A DNA stretch of 37,183 nt. Origin: Candidatus Latescibacterota bacterium (GTDB taxonomy: Bacteria; Latescibacterota; UBA2968; GCA-2709665). Each line of letters opens with the position of its first letter. Position 1 is the first letter of the stretch. The stretch is from contig JAGWBX010000019.1 in the NCBI GenBank assembly GCA_021295655.1, forward strand, positions 1-37,183, written 5' to 3'. The notes beneath the pieces are model-generated. The model was not told the DNA's origin. It did no database searches and worked only from the letters and a program-made list of their open reading frames with translations. Positions 26,082 through 34,337 of the stretch are shown here, piece by piece. The translations under genes and the position numbers were made by a program.

Positions 26082-26111
26082 GCCGGAGGTACAACCCTCC
26101 GGCGTTTTCTT
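26082..26111 (+). terminator. Strong intrinsic terminator after the RND gene
   Basis: An eight-base perfect GC-rich stem GCCGGAGG (26082-26089) / CCTCCGGC (26096-26103), a six-base loop, then GTTTTCTT. It is the best terminator in the window. Confidence 0.78.
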
Positions 26112-26135
26112 GTATATCTCACGGGTGGGCCGGGG

Positions 26136-26164
26136 TTGAAGTGGGTGGTATTGTACGTTATATT
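26136..26164 (+). promoter_or_regulatory. Sigma-70 promoter of the hisA-thiL transcript
   Basis: TTGAAG (26136-26141), 17 bases, TATATT (26159-26164). The -10 box matches 5 of 6 positions, the -35 box 4 of 6. It lies just after the terminator. The leader of about 119 bases includes a small hairpin GGCTGA/TCAGCC near 26169-26183; no run of histidine codons is seen, so classic His attenuation is not supported. Confidence 0.55.
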
Positions 26165-26289
26165 GTGGCGGCTGATTGTCAGCCCGTGTTGTCGATTTCG
26201 GAGCGATAACGTCTTTGGCATGAGCGATTGCAGTCCCGTGTTCAGCTTGGCGAAATACCCTGATTCTCCCCCGGATATATGGAGTTTCC

Positions 26290-27057
26290 GTGAATTTCAG
26301 GCCGTGTATCGATCTGCGCGGCGGGCGCGTGGTGCAACTTGTGGGCGGATCCTTGCAGGGCGCCGCCGCGCCGGCGATGAACTTCGAGACGGGCCGGGCG
26401 GCAGCCGACTACGCGAGGATGTACAGGGCCGACAATCTGCCGGGAGGTCACGTCATCATGCTGGGACCGGGCAATGAGTCGGCCGCGCTGTCTGCGTTGT
26501 CCGCCTTTCCCGGCGGGCTCCGGGCGGGCGGCGGCATCCGGCCGGAAAACGCGCGCCGATACCTGGATGCCGGGGCCAGCCATGTCATCGTCACCTCGTA
26601 TGTTTTTCGGGAAGGGCGGGTAGATACCGATCGGCTGGACAGGATGGTACGCACTGTCGGTCGGGACCGGCTGGTGCTGGACCTGAGTTGCCGGCGGCGC
26701 GGCGGCGCTTATCTGGTGGTGACCGATCTGTGGCAGCGGTTTACCGGCGTCCGGGTGGACGGTCCAACGTTGAACTGGCTTTCGGAATTCTGCGACGGGT
26801 TCCTCGTACACGGGGTGGACGTCGAAGGGAAACGGGCGGGGATCGAGGATTCGCTTGTGGAACTGCTGGGCGCCGAGTCGCCGATTGACGTGACGTACGC
26901 CGGCGGCGCGCGGCGGCTTGAAGATCTGGACCGCGTCGAGAAGCTGGGGAGAGGGCGCGTGGGTCTGACAATCGGCAGTGCGCTGGACATATTCGGCGGC
27001 GACGTGGCGTATGCGGAGGTCGTGGCGTGGCAACAGCGGCGGCAACGGTCGGCGTGA
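26290..27057 (+). CDS. hisA: Eukaryote-type ProFAR isomerase (HisA/HIS6)
   Basis: The product is 255 residues. It catalyses the Amadori isomerisation of ProFAR to PRFAR in histidine synthesis on a TIM barrel. The blocks match the fungal/plant HIS6 group rather than the usual bacterial HisA: CIDLRGGRVVQLVGGSL (6-22), HVIMLGPGNESAA, LRAGGGI, ASHVIVTSYVF, DRLVLDLSCRRR, FLVHGVDVEG, VTYAGGARRLEDLD and LTIGSALDIFGG. The GTG at 26290 has GGAG five bases upstream and the protein begins at once with the first beta-strand. No other his gene is near. It is followed by thiL 78 bases later. Confidence 0.92.
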   Translation: MNFRPCIDLRGGRVVQLVGGSLQGAAAPAMNFETGRAAADYARMYRADNLPGGHVIMLGPGNESAALSALSAFPGGLRAGGGIRPENARRYLDAGASHVIVTSYVFREGRVDTDRLDRMVRTVGRDRLVLDLSCRRRGGAYLVVTDLWQRFTGVRVDGPTLNWLSEFCDGFLVHGVDVEGKRAGIEDSLVELLGAESPIDVTYAGGARRLEDLDRVEKLGRGRVGLTIGSALDIFGGDVAYAEVVAWQQRRQRSA

Positions 27058-27135
27058 GTCAGGTTATGGGGTGTCCGGCTGTTCCTGCCCGGTTTTGCCG
27101 TCTCGAGCGGGCTGCCTTTTCCAGTGGAGAACCCC

Positions 27136-28155
27136 GTGGCGACATTTGGGGAGATAGGGGAATTCGGTTTTATCGAGCGGATTGAGGCAGGCGCATTGCC
27201 CCCGGCCGCCGGCGTGCGTTGCGGGATTGGGGATGATTGCGCCGTATTGGCTGGCGAAAACAGCCGCGTGCGGCTTATCACGTCGGACTTGATGGTGGAA
27301 GGCGTGCATTTCGTGGTCGAGGGTTCCGATCCCGGTGGGTTGGGTCATAAACTGCTTGCAGTCAACCTTTCCGATGTCGCGGCGATGGGCGGGGAGCCTC
27401 GCGAGGCGTTGATTTCATTGGCGATTCCCCCGGAATTGGACGTCGGCTATATGGAACGGGTTTATCGTGGATTGCGCGGGTTGGCGGCCCGTTTTGGCGT
27501 GAACGTCGTTGGCGGAGACACAACGCGGAGCACCGGGCCGCTGGTGATGAATCTGACGCTGACGGGCGAAATGGATCAGGACCGGGTGTGCTACCGTTCC
27601 GGCGCAAACCCCGGTGATCTGATCTACGTGTCGGGCACGCTCGGGGATTCCGCGGCAGGCTTGAAACTGGCGCTGGGGGAATCAGTGGGGCTTTCAAATG
27701 CGGACCGTGAGATTCTGCTTTGCAGGCACCACAGGCCGGAGCCCAGGGTGGCGTTGGGCCGGGCGCTGGCGGCGTCGGGCGCCGTGACGGCGATGTTGGA
27801 TCTCTCGGACGGGGTGGCATCGGATCTGCGGCATATCTGCAGGCAAAGCGGGGTTTCCGCGGTGATCGATGGGACGACAATTCCCGTTTCAACCGCGTTC
27901 AGGCGATTCCGGGAACTGTCGGATACGGGGGCCCGTAACCTGGCGTTATCGGGCGGCGAGGACTATGAATTGCTGTTTACGGTGGCGCACGGGGGGAGAG
28001 ACGACGTCGAAGCGCTCGCCGCCGGGCCGGGGATTTCCTGCATTGGGCGGATCGTATCGGGTGACGGACGCATTTATCTCGAGAACGCGCAGGGACCGAG
28101 GACGGAGCTGGAAGCGCGCGGTTTCGAGCATTTTTCGGGTTCTCAGGCTCATTGA
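27136..28155 (+). CDS. thiL: Thiamine-monophosphate kinase
   Basis: The product is 339 residues. It phosphorylates thiamine monophosphate to the active diphosphate. Family marks: FGEIGEFGFIERI near the start, GIGDDCAVL, ITSDLMVEGVHF, LGHKLLAVNLSDVAAMGG, GGDTTRSTGPLVMNLTLTGE, GDLIYVSGTLGDSAAG, MLDLSDGVASDLRHIC and ALSGGEDYELLFTV. The GTG at 27136 is preferred since GGAG (27126-27129) lies six bases upstream; a GTG at 27124 in the same frame adds four residues. It shares a transcript with hisA, whose function is unrelated. Confidence 0.93.
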   Translation: MATFGEIGEFGFIERIEAGALPPAAGVRCGIGDDCAVLAGENSRVRLITSDLMVEGVHFVVEGSDPGGLGHKLLAVNLSDVAAMGGEPREALISLAIPPELDVGYMERVYRGLRGLAARFGVNVVGGDTTRSTGPLVMNLTLTGEMDQDRVCYRSGANPGDLIYVSGTLGDSAAGLKLALGESVGLSNADREILLCRHHRPEPRVALGRALAASGAVTAMLDLSDGVASDLRHICRQSGVSAVIDGTTIPVSTAFRRFRELSDTGARNLALSGGEDYELLFTVAHGGRDDVEALAAGPGISCIGRIVSGDGRIYLENAQGPRTELEARGFEHFSGSQAH

Positions 28156-28217
28156 ATGATTATCTGAACCCGTTCGGTAGCGTCGCGCCACAGAGGAAGG
28201 AGCAGGACAGATAAGCC

Positions 28218-30641
28218 ATGTCACGGATTCCGGAATCGAACGATACTGTCAGCCTGACCGTGCCCGTCACCGGAATGAGTTGCGCCGCCTGCGCCGCCCG
28301 CATTCGCGGTGTCGGCGAAGCATCCGTCAACTTCGCCACGGGAGATGCCACCGTGAAACTGAGGGACGGTCTGTCCGGCGCGCAGCAGGTTGTTCGCGGA
28401 ATCGAGCGCCTCGGCTATGGGGTACGTACCGAAGAAACAAACCTTGCCATCCGTGACATGAACTGCGCCGCCTGCGTCTCCCGGATCGAAAACGCGTTAA
28501 CCGTCGTTCCCGGTGTCGTCAACAGCACGGTGGACCTTGCGACGCGTCGGGCTGCGGTGCGTCATTTCGGAGTCCCCTCCTCCATCCTGACGCGGGCGGC
28601 GACCGATGCCGGGTACGGCGCGACAGTCGTGGAACAGGATGTCATCGCGGACAACGTCGAACTCGCGGAAGAACGGTCGGAGCGCCGCTCGGTACGCATA
28701 CGATTCATCATTGCGGCCGTGCTGTCCGCGCTGATTATGAGCCTGGGCATGCTGAACGAATTGCTGGGGGCGCCGTTCACCTTCCGGCAGGTCCACTTTC
28801 TGCTCTTCCTCCTGGCAACTCCCGTACAATTCTGGTGCGGCTGGCGATTTCTCAAAGGGTTCTGGAGCGGCCTGCGTCACAAAACGGCCGATATGAACAG
28901 CCTTATTGCCGTCGGGACGCTGGCGGCCTACGGATACAGCGCTGCCGGCGTTGCCGCGCCCCATGCCGTTGCCGGTCCGGGCGAGCCCCTCAGCGTCTAT
29001 TTCGACACCTCCGCCATGATTATCACCCTTATCCTCCTGGGCCGGATGCTGGAAATCCGGTCTCGCGGCCGCGCCACCGAAGCCATCCGCGCGTTGATGG
29101 ATCTCCGTCCCCAGACCGCATGTGTCCTTCGAAATGACGAAGAGTCGCTGGTTCCGGTAGAGGACGTCGCCGTCGGCGATCTCATTCGCATCCGGCCGGG
29201 CGAAAGGGTCCCGGTAGACGGTCTTGTGCAGGAGGGGCAGTCGAGTATCGACGAGTCCGTGATCACGGGTGAGGGCATGCCCGTTGAAAAAGACAGGCAA
29301 AGCAGGGTTCTGGGGGCAACCCTCAACAGGACCGGAAGTTTCACCTTCAGGGCCACACAGGTTGGCGCCGAAACGGTGCACGCCCAAATCGTTCGGATGG
29401 TTCGTCAGGCCCAGGGCTCGCGCGCGCCCGTTCAGCGGGTCGCGGACCGGGTTGCCGGGGTCTTTGTGCCGGTTGTTTTCGGCGTTGCCCTGCTCACGTT
29501 CGCCCTGTGGTGGCTGGCCGGTTCCGGATCCGGTCTCTCATATGCGCTGCTCAACGCCGTTGCCGTCCTCATTATCGCCTGTCCGTGTGCGCTGGGTCTG
29601 GCCACGCCCACGGCCATTCTGGTCGGCACCGGCCGGGGGGCGGAACTCGGTGTCCTCATCAAGGGCGGTTCTATCCTGGAAACCGCCCACCGCCTTGACA
29701 CGATTGTCCTGGACAAGACCGGCACGCTCACAACCGGAAAACCTGCCGTTACCGACCTCGTAACGACAGGTACCCGCTCGGAATCGGATCTGCTCAGGTT
29801 GGCAGCGTCCGTCGAGCAGGGTTCCGAGCACCCCCTCGGCGAAGCCATCCGGAACGCGGCGCGGGAACGGAAACAGCCCGTTGAAGAACCCCTCGAATTT
29901 GAAGCCCTGCCCGGGCAGGGCGTGCGCGCAAAAAAGGCCGGCCGCACCATTCTTCTGGGCAACCGGCGGTTGGTGGGAGGTCAGGCGGTATTGCCTGACG
30001 ACCTGGATGCGAAAGCGGCCCGTCTGGAAGCCGCCGGCAAAACGGTCCTTTTCGTCGCCGTAGACGATCAGGTGGAAGGCCTCATCGGCGTTGCCGACGT
30101 CCTGAAGCCGGATGCCGTCCGCGCCGTCGCCGATCTCAAGTCACTTGACCTGACCGTCATCCTCCTGACGGGAGACAACGCAAGAACCGCGGCAGCGGTC
30201 GCGGAACACGCGGACATTCCCCGGGTCATTGCCGGGGTAATGCCCCAGGAGAAAGCCGCCCGCATCGCGGAATTGCAGGACGGGCGGCATTGCGTGGCCA
30301 TGGTCGGCGACGGCGTGAACGACGCGCCTGCCCTGGCCACCGCCGACGTTGGCATTGCCGTTGGCACCGGAACGGCCGTGGCCATGGAAAGCGCGGACAT
30401 CACCCTTATGTCCGGTAGCCTCACGGGAATAGAGACGGCAATCCGCCTGTCGGGGCGGACCATGCGCACAATTCGTCAGAACCTTTTCTGGGCGTTTGCC
30501 TACAATGTTCTGCTGATTCCGGTGGCGGCTCTCGGCCTGCTCAACCCGCTCGGCGGGCCCATGGTGGCGGCCGGCGCCATGGCGCTGAGTTCCGTCTCGG
30601 TAATCTCGAATTCACTCCGGATCAGGAGATTTCTGCGATAG
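28218..30641 (+). CDS. copA: Copper-exporting P1B-type ATPase
   Basis: The product is 807 residues. It exports Cu(I) across the inner membrane using ATP. Two N-terminal metal-binding domains carry CAAC at 22-25 and CAAC at 83-86. The first is short: after [11 protein letters not shown] it jumps to [10 protein letters not shown], missing about ten residues of helix 1. Core motifs are TGEGMPVEK, the CPC in [15 protein letters not shown] (C455 and C457), phosphorylation site DKTGT (D499), SEHPLGEAI with the HP pair, [10 protein letters not shown] and [12 protein letters not shown] and M..SS, the copper signature in helices 7 and 8, appear in [11 protein letters not shown] and [17 protein letters not shown] lies 16 bases before the ATG. 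No CueR or CopZ gene is adjacent. Confidence 0.93.
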   Translation: MSRIPESNDTVSLTVPVTGMSCAACAARIRGVGEASVNFATGDATVKLRDGLSGAQQVVRGIERLGYGVRTEETNLAIRDMNCAACVSRIENALTVVPGVVNSTVDLATRRAAVRHFGVPSSILTRAATDAGYGATVVEQDVIADNVELAEERSERRSVRIRFIIAAVLSALIMSLGMLNELLGAPFTFRQVHFLLFLLATPVQFWCGWRFLKGFWSGLRHKTADMNSLIAVGTLAAYGYSAAGVAAPHAVAGPGEPLSVYFDTSAMIITLILLGRMLEIRSRGRATEAIRALMDLRPQTACVLRNDEESLVPVEDVAVGDLIRIRPGERVPVDGLVQEGQSSIDESVITGEGMPVEKDRQSRVLGATLNRTGSFTFRATQVGAETVHAQIVRMVRQAQGSRAPVQRVADRVAGVFVPVVFGVALLTFALWWLAGSGSGLSYALLNAVAVLIIACPCALGLATPTAILVGTGRGAELGVLIKGGSILETAHRLDTIVLDKTGTLTTGKPAVTDLVTTGTRSESDLLRLAASVEQGSEHPLGEAIRNAARERKQPVEEPLEFEALPGQGVRAKKAGRTILLGNRRLVGGQAVLPDDLDAKAARLEAAGKTVLFVAVDDQVEGLIGVADVLKPDAVRAVADLKSLDLTVILLTGDNARTAAAVAEHADIPRVIAGVMPQEKAARIAELQDGRHCVAMVGDGVNDAPALATADVGIAVGTGTAVAMESADITLMSGSLTGIETAIRLSGRTMRTIRQNLFWAFAYNVLLIPVAALGLLNPLGGPMVAAGAMALSSVSVISNSLRIRRFLR

Positions 30642-30758
30642 GCGGGGAGTTGCCGTTTTCCAGGCCCGTCCGCCATATGCGGCCGCTCCGGAAAGCTGCT
30701 TCGACACTGTGTTGTGGAAGACCGGCGAAGGCGGAGGAATCGCTCTATGTCCGGAAAG

Positions 30759-31880
30759 TCATCGCTTTTTCCTGGCATATGCCAGAATGCCCTTGACGAT
30801 CCTTTCGGCATTGCGCTCCCGGTTCTTATGGTACCGGATCTTCCAGGCGTCGTTCTTGTCGTGGACGTTGTGGACTTCAACGAGAATTTCGGCGTGGGCC
30901 AGATTATTTCGCAATACCGCGAGGTTCCGCCCCTGAATTCGTGCGGGCAGGTCCGGTTGGTTCAGGGCTGAACGCATGACGCGGGCGAACGATCTGGAAC
31001 GGCTGTCAGTCCTGCCACGCCGTTTGTGATAGATCGCCAGCGGACCTCCGGGCCGCCCTGGATTGTAATCCGCGTGCAACGAAATGAAGAGGCTCTTTCC
31101 TCTGCGCCCTTTTTTTACGAAGCGGTTCGCCACCCGGACGCGCTGTGAAAGATTGGCGCTCCTGGGTCTCACCTTTTCCGAATTTCTCCGGTTGTACCGC
31201 TCGTCATTGTAGACTTCGTTCTGTTCGTGGACAAACGTCGTGTTGGCCGGCAGGTTGTCCCGGATCAGGTGATTGGGGCTGATCACCGTCAATTCCACCT
31301 CGGCGCCCAGAAGCCGAAGTCTTTTGTACATGCGCAGCGCGATGTCGTAGACGTATTCATCCTCGACCACGTAAACCCGTTCATCCTTGCCTGCCGTATT
31401 CGAAACGATCGCCCCCGGATCGATGCCTCCGTGTCCGGGATCGAGCACGATTCGCCAGCCCTTCAGCGGCTGCCGTCTTTTTTTCGTGGCATTGGCAAGT
31501 ATCTGTGCATCAAAGACGCGCAGGAGTGTTCGGGCGCGCACATAGTCCGTCCTTGGGGACGAGCGCGAGGGTTCTCTGTAGTTCCGATGCTTTTGCCTCC
31601 CGGCCCCGGGCTTACGGTAGTAATAGGGTCCGTTTGCCGCACTATATTTGACAATCCGAGGTGTCAGACGGAGTACCTGACCCGGATAGACGTTGTTGGA
31701 CCGCAGCTTGTTGATCCGCTTGATTGCCCCAGGGCTGGTCTGGTATTGCCTGGCAATCGACCACAGCGATTCGCCCTTACGGACCTTGTGGAACAATGAG
31801 AGCCCGTCGAGGGGGCATGCCAGCAGCAAGACCACGCAGAGTCCGGAACTCAGCAGGCGCAAGAATCGAAGCTTGTCCAT
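30759..31880 (-). CDS. LysM-containing N-acetylmuramoyl-L-alanine amidase
   Basis: The product is 373 residues. It cuts the amide bond between muramic acid and the peptide in the cell wall. The signal peptide is about 1-28 (LRFLRLLSSGLCVVLLLACP). A LysM domain spans about 30-74 (HKVRKGESLWSIARQYQTSP...NNVYPGQVLRL). After a basic linker the amidase_3 domain begins at 142 (WRIVLDPGHGGIDPG). The likely zinc ligands are H150, E173 or E175 in VVEDEYVYDIA, and H269 in SLHADYN; the catalytic Glu is probably E335 in ILVEVHNVHDKND. The start at 31880 has GGAAGAC about eight bases upstream and leads directly into the signal peptide; the longer frame to 32075 does not look real. It is divergent from the pspA island. 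Confidence 0.9.
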   Translation of the reverse strand: MDKLRFLRLLSSGLCVVLLLACPLDGLSLFHKVRKGESLWSIARQYQTSPGAIKRINKLRSNNVYPGQVLRLTPRIVKYSAANGPYYYRKPGAGRQKHRNYREPSRSSPRTDYVRARTLLRVFDAQILANATKKRRQPLKGWRIVLDPGHGGIDPGAIVSNTAGKDERVYVVEDEYVYDIALRMYKRLRLLGAEVELTVISPNHLIRDNLPANTTFVHEQNEVYNDERYNRRNSEKVRPRSANLSQRVRVANRFVKKGRRGKSLFISLHADYNPGRPGGPLAIYHKRRGRTDSRSRSFARVMRSALNQPDLPARIQGRNLAVLRNNLAHAEILVEVHNVHDKNDAWKIRYHKNRERNAERIVKGILAYARKKR

Positions 31881-32097
31881 AGTTGTTGTCTTCCGCGGAA
31901 GCATGGGTAGACCGACGGGCGCACCCGTCCGTCTTTTCGTAATGAGCACTCCAGATTTTACGCCATTTGCCCGCAAAAGACAAGTGGGCTCCGGCCGTGA
32001 ACGAGCGTTTCTTGACGATCCGATTCGGTTGTTTTCGCCTTGCGTTCGGTGTATTTCACCAATAATTGCCGACAACCCTTCAGCGACTTGAATAATA

Positions 32098-32110
32098 AAT
32101 CAATAAATTA
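32098..32110 (+). promoter_or_regulatory. IHF-like binding site upstream of pspA
   Basis: The 13 bases AATCAATAAATTA match the IHF consensus WATCAANNNNTTR at every fixed position, inside an AT-rich stretch, about 38 bases upstream of the -24 element. IHF bends DNA to help sigma-54 activators reach the polymerase, and E. coli psp uses this arrangement. Confidence 0.5.
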
Positions 32111-32120
32111 CAGTTATTTA

Positions 32121-32142
32121 GACAATTTGATGGCTTATTGTC
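32121..32142. promoter_or_regulatory. Inverted repeat upstream of the sigma-54 promoter
   Basis: GACAAT (32121-32126), ten bases, ATTGTC (32137-32142). It lies between the IHF-like site and the -24 element. It could be an operator for a dimeric regulator; its position very close to the promoter fits a repressor or co-regulator better than a classic far-upstream activator site. Confidence 0.4.
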
Positions 32143-32146
32143 ATAC

Positions 32147-32162
32147 GGGCACGGTCCTTGCA
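32147..32162 (+). promoter_or_regulatory. Sigma-54 (RpoN) promoter of the pspA operon
   Basis: GGGCACGGTCCTTGCA matches the -24/-12 consensus TGGCACGNNNNTTGCW at all but the first base, with the invariant GG and GC at the required spacing. It lies 94 bases before the pspA ATG. E. coli pspA is also sigma-54-dependent, with PspF as activator; no pspF-like gene is in this window. Confidence 0.72.
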
Positions 32163-32255
32163 ATATGTAGTGAGCAGACCAGCGAATCAGCACCTGAATC
32201 CGGAACTCTTAAACGAATCGGGCCTCGGACACCCGAAAGAGAAAGGAGTACGACC

Positions 32256-32933
32256 ATGGCCAAAGGGATTTTTTCCAGAATGGCTGATATCATCAAGGCC
32301 AATATAAACGATCTTCTGAATCGCGCCGAAGATCCGGAAAAGATGATCCGGCAGATGATTCTCGAAATGGAGGAGGCCGTAAACAAAGCGACGGCATCCG
32401 TCGGGACGGCCGTGGCCAACGAGAAGCGCCTGGAGCGCCAACTGCTGGACAAGACGGACCAGATCGAGGCGTGGCAGAGAAAGGCCGAACTGGCCGTGGA
32501 ATCCGGCGAGGACGACCTGGCCCGGCGCGCGCTGGAACGAAAGGCCACGCTGGAAAAAGCCGCCGGGGACCTGGAAGTCGCGTTCGACGAGAGCCACAAG
32601 ACTTCCGATCAGCTCAAGAAACAACTGGGTCAGCTCAAGGCCAAACTGGATGAGGCACGCACCCGCCAGGGCGCGCTCATCGCGCGGCGACGCGCGGCAC
32701 TGGCGCGGAAGCAGATCGCCCAGGGCCTTTCGGGCGTCGGTGACGATGCCTTTTCCAGCTTCGAACGCTTTCGCAGCCGGGTAGAGAACGAAGAAGCCGA
32801 GGCTTCCGCTCACGCCGAAATCGCGGGTGAAGATCCCTCGCTCGACGACAGTTTCGAAAAACTGGAGCGACGGAACACCGTGGAAGAGGAACTCGAGGCG
32901 CTGAAGAACAAACTGCGAAAATCCGATGCATGA
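32256..32933 (+). CDS. pspA: Phage shock protein A / IM30-family membrane-stress protein
   Basis: The product is 225 residues, normal for PspA. It is a helical ESCRT-III-like protein that coats and repairs damaged inner membrane. The start MAKGIFSRMADIIKANINDL gives the amphipathic membrane-sensing helix, then LLNRAEDPEKMIRQMILEME and long heptad coiled coils (VANEKRLERQLLDKTDQIEA, ARRALERKATLEKAAGDLEV) to about residue 190, and an acidic end. GAAAGGAG lies seven bases before the ATG at 32256; the frame extends upstream to 32040, but that part contains the sigma-54 promoter and is not coding. It overlaps the next gene by eight bases. It is the first gene of a probable operon reaching at least 35322, perhaps 36225. 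Confidence 0.95.
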   Translation: MAKGIFSRMADIIKANINDLLNRAEDPEKMIRQMILEMEEAVNKATASVGTAVANEKRLERQLLDKTDQIEAWQRKAELAVESGEDDLARRALERKATLEKAAGDLEVAFDESHKTSDQLKKQLGQLKAKLDEARTRQGALIARRRAALARKQIAQGLSGVGDDAFSSFERFRSRVENEEAEASAHAEIAGEDPSLDDSFEKLERRNTVEEELEALKNKLRKSDA

Positions 32934-33567
32934 ATTTCGAAAAATCCTGGACGAGATCGCTTACGGAATCGAAACGGCGATGCGTGACACAAAAGCCGCC
33001 TGGCGCGACGCCCGGAAAACCCGATCCATGCGGGAGGAGCCGCAGACGGTTCGTCACCCACGATCGCGCCGGCTTTCTTTCCGATTCTCCGACCTGACCA
33101 CCGACTGGAGTTGCGCCATGCGATTCGCCCTCGCGTTCGCACTGAAAGCCACAGCGATCCTGTTTGCGCTCGGAGGACTTATGGGCCCCGTGTTCTCCGG
33201 GTTCCAGCCGAACGGCTTCAGCCCGGCCCCGTTCGATTTCATCGTGGGGCTTGGCGTCGTCGGCACTGCGCTGGTCCTCTGGATGGCCGGCCGCAGGGTC
33301 CGGACGTCGGCAGAGCGCAAGCGGTACGCGCAATATCAACATCGGCTGCTCAGACTCGCCCGAGAGAAGGGCGGAAGCCTTACCGTTGTGGAGGCCGCTA
33401 CCGACGGCAGGATGACCGTTGAAAAAGCCGCCGAGATACTCAGCGCGTTGGCCGTCGGCGGCAGCGCGGAAGTGCGGGTGTCCGAATCCGGACTCGTTGT
33501 GTATCACCTTCCCGAAATTGAACGCGGATCCGAAAAACACCGGGCAAAACCGGTGGACGACCTTTGA
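32926..33567 (+). CDS. Two-helix membrane protein with C-terminal winged-helix-like domain
   Basis: The product is 213 residues. Residues 1-45 are charged and probably helical (MHEFRKILDEIAYGIETAMR). Two membrane helices follow at about 66-88 and 103-122. Residues 136-198 look like a small winged helix: HRLLRLAREKGGSLTVVEAA, MTVEKAAEILSALAVGGS and then the two-strand wing AEVRVSESGLVVYHLP. Such tails occur in membrane proteins that sense stress or pair with PspA-type genes, but I know no named family with certainty. The ATG lies inside the end of pspA (eight-base overlap), so translation is coupled. The domain could bind DNA or a protein partner; a membrane-tethered regulator is inference. 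Confidence 0.8.
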   Translation: MHEFRKILDEIAYGIETAMRDTKAAWRDARKTRSMREEPQTVRHPRSRRLSFRFSDLTTDWSCAMRFALAFALKATAILFALGGLMGPVFSGFQPNGFSPAPFDFIVGLGVVGTALVLWMAGRRVRTSAERKRYAQYQHRLLRLAREKGGSLTVVEAATDGRMTVEKAAEILSALAVGGSAEVRVSESGLVVYHLPEIERGSEKHRAKPVDDL

Positions 33568-33594
33568 TATCTTTAATATTGACGGAGGGATGTC

Positions 33595-33810
33595 ATGTTT
33601 GAAGTTGGTATCGGCGTTGCGCTGATCGTTCTTGCGGTGGCGGTCCTCAAATACGTGGAACGGCAGACCAGGGGTACCGTCCCCGGCATAGTCGAAGAGC
33701 GCCTGAATGCCCGGCTGGACGACCTTGACAGGAGGCTGACCGATATCCAGGAAGTCATGATCGCGATCGACGAAAAGCTGAATCGCAGGGGCACGGAAGG
33801 TGCATCGTGA
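33595..33810 (+). CDS. Small PspB-like membrane protein 1
   Basis: The product is 71 residues: one membrane helix (GIGVALIVLAVAVLKYV, 5-21) and a C-terminal helix with RLDDLDRRLTDIQEVMIAID (about 40-59), ending DEKLNRR. Architecture and size match E. coli PspB (a single N-terminal helix plus a regulatory coiled coil), but sequence identity is low and I call it PspB-like by form and context. The C-terminal motif recurs in the proteins at 34338 and 34945. GGAGGG lies six bases upstream of the ATG. It ends four bases into the alternative start of the STAS gene (GTGA overlap at 33807). Confidence 0.8.
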   Translation: MFEVGIGVALIVLAVAVLKYVERQTRGTVPGIVEERLNARLDDLDRRLTDIQEVMIAIDEKLNRRGTEGAS

Positions 33811-33896
33811 ATTGCGGCACGGTCATCGGATTGCCTTGTGAAGGGGGATCGATCACCATCAGAATCAAACCTGCTCAGGAAACGGGGCACGAAATA

Positions 33897-34271
33897 ATGA
33901 ACTCACAGAGCAATCACGTTAGCCAGCGGATTCAGGACGGGACGGCTGTTGTCTCCATCAGCGGCGATCCGATCACCCTCACGGAGGTGGCGCCACTGGG
34001 ACGCAAGATTACGAACCTGGTAAACACAGGCGCGCGCACCGTCGTGGTCGACCTTTCGCAGGTAAACCACGTGGGCGCCGCCATGCTTGGTGAACTGGCA
34101 ACGGGCCTGAAAACCACCAGAAGTGCAGGCGGCGACCTGAGGTTGAGCGGCGTTTCCCGTCGGGTCCGAAAAGTTCTCGCAGCGACCGGACTCTCTCGAT
34201 TCTTCAAGCAGGCCGAGATGGGAAACGGTACGACGGAAGCCGCCATCCGAAACGTTAAAAAGGTGGCTTGA
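33897..34271 (+). CDS. STAS-domain protein (anti-sigma-factor-antagonist-like)
   Basis: The product is 124 residues from the ATG at 33897. The STAS fold runs from RIQDGTAVVSISGDPITLTE through TVVVDLSQVNHVGAAMLGEL to the helix SRRVRKVLAATGLSRFFK. SpoIIAA/RsbV proteins bind anti-sigma factors and are controlled by phosphorylation of Ser in DSSG; here that loop is GAAM (60-63), so no phospho-acceptor exists. A GTG at 33807 in the same frame, overlapping the stop of the previous gene and with GGAAGG at good spacing, would add 30 residues with poorer codon bias; I prefer 33897 because the domain starts there, but the longer form is possible. It is encoded between two PspB-like genes, so a partner in that complex or an ECF-pathway regulator is plausible. 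Confidence 0.85.
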   Translation: MNSQSNHVSQRIQDGTAVVSISGDPITLTEVAPLGRKITNLVNTGARTVVVDLSQVNHVGAAMLGELATGLKTTRSAGGDLRLSGVSRRVRKVLAATGLSRFFKQAEMGNGTTEAAIRNVKKVA

Positions 34272-34337
34272 AAATTCAGTTAGCGCGAAATCCGCCGCCA
34301 TAAAATCCGGACGCGGGATTTCAGAGGAGGGAAGAGA

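Larger units (their letters stand above)
31881..32255. other. 375-base divergent regulatory region between the amidase gene and pspA
   Basis: It holds no convincing gene. The right half is AT-rich and carries an IHF-like site, an inverted repeat and a sigma-54 promoter, all listed separately. The left half should hold the amidase promoter, but I see no strong match. Confidence 0.6.

Noticed and set aside
32040..32255. N-terminal extension of PspA
   Set aside because: It contains the sigma-54 promoter and IHF-like site, and a strong ribosome site directs the ATG at 32256.
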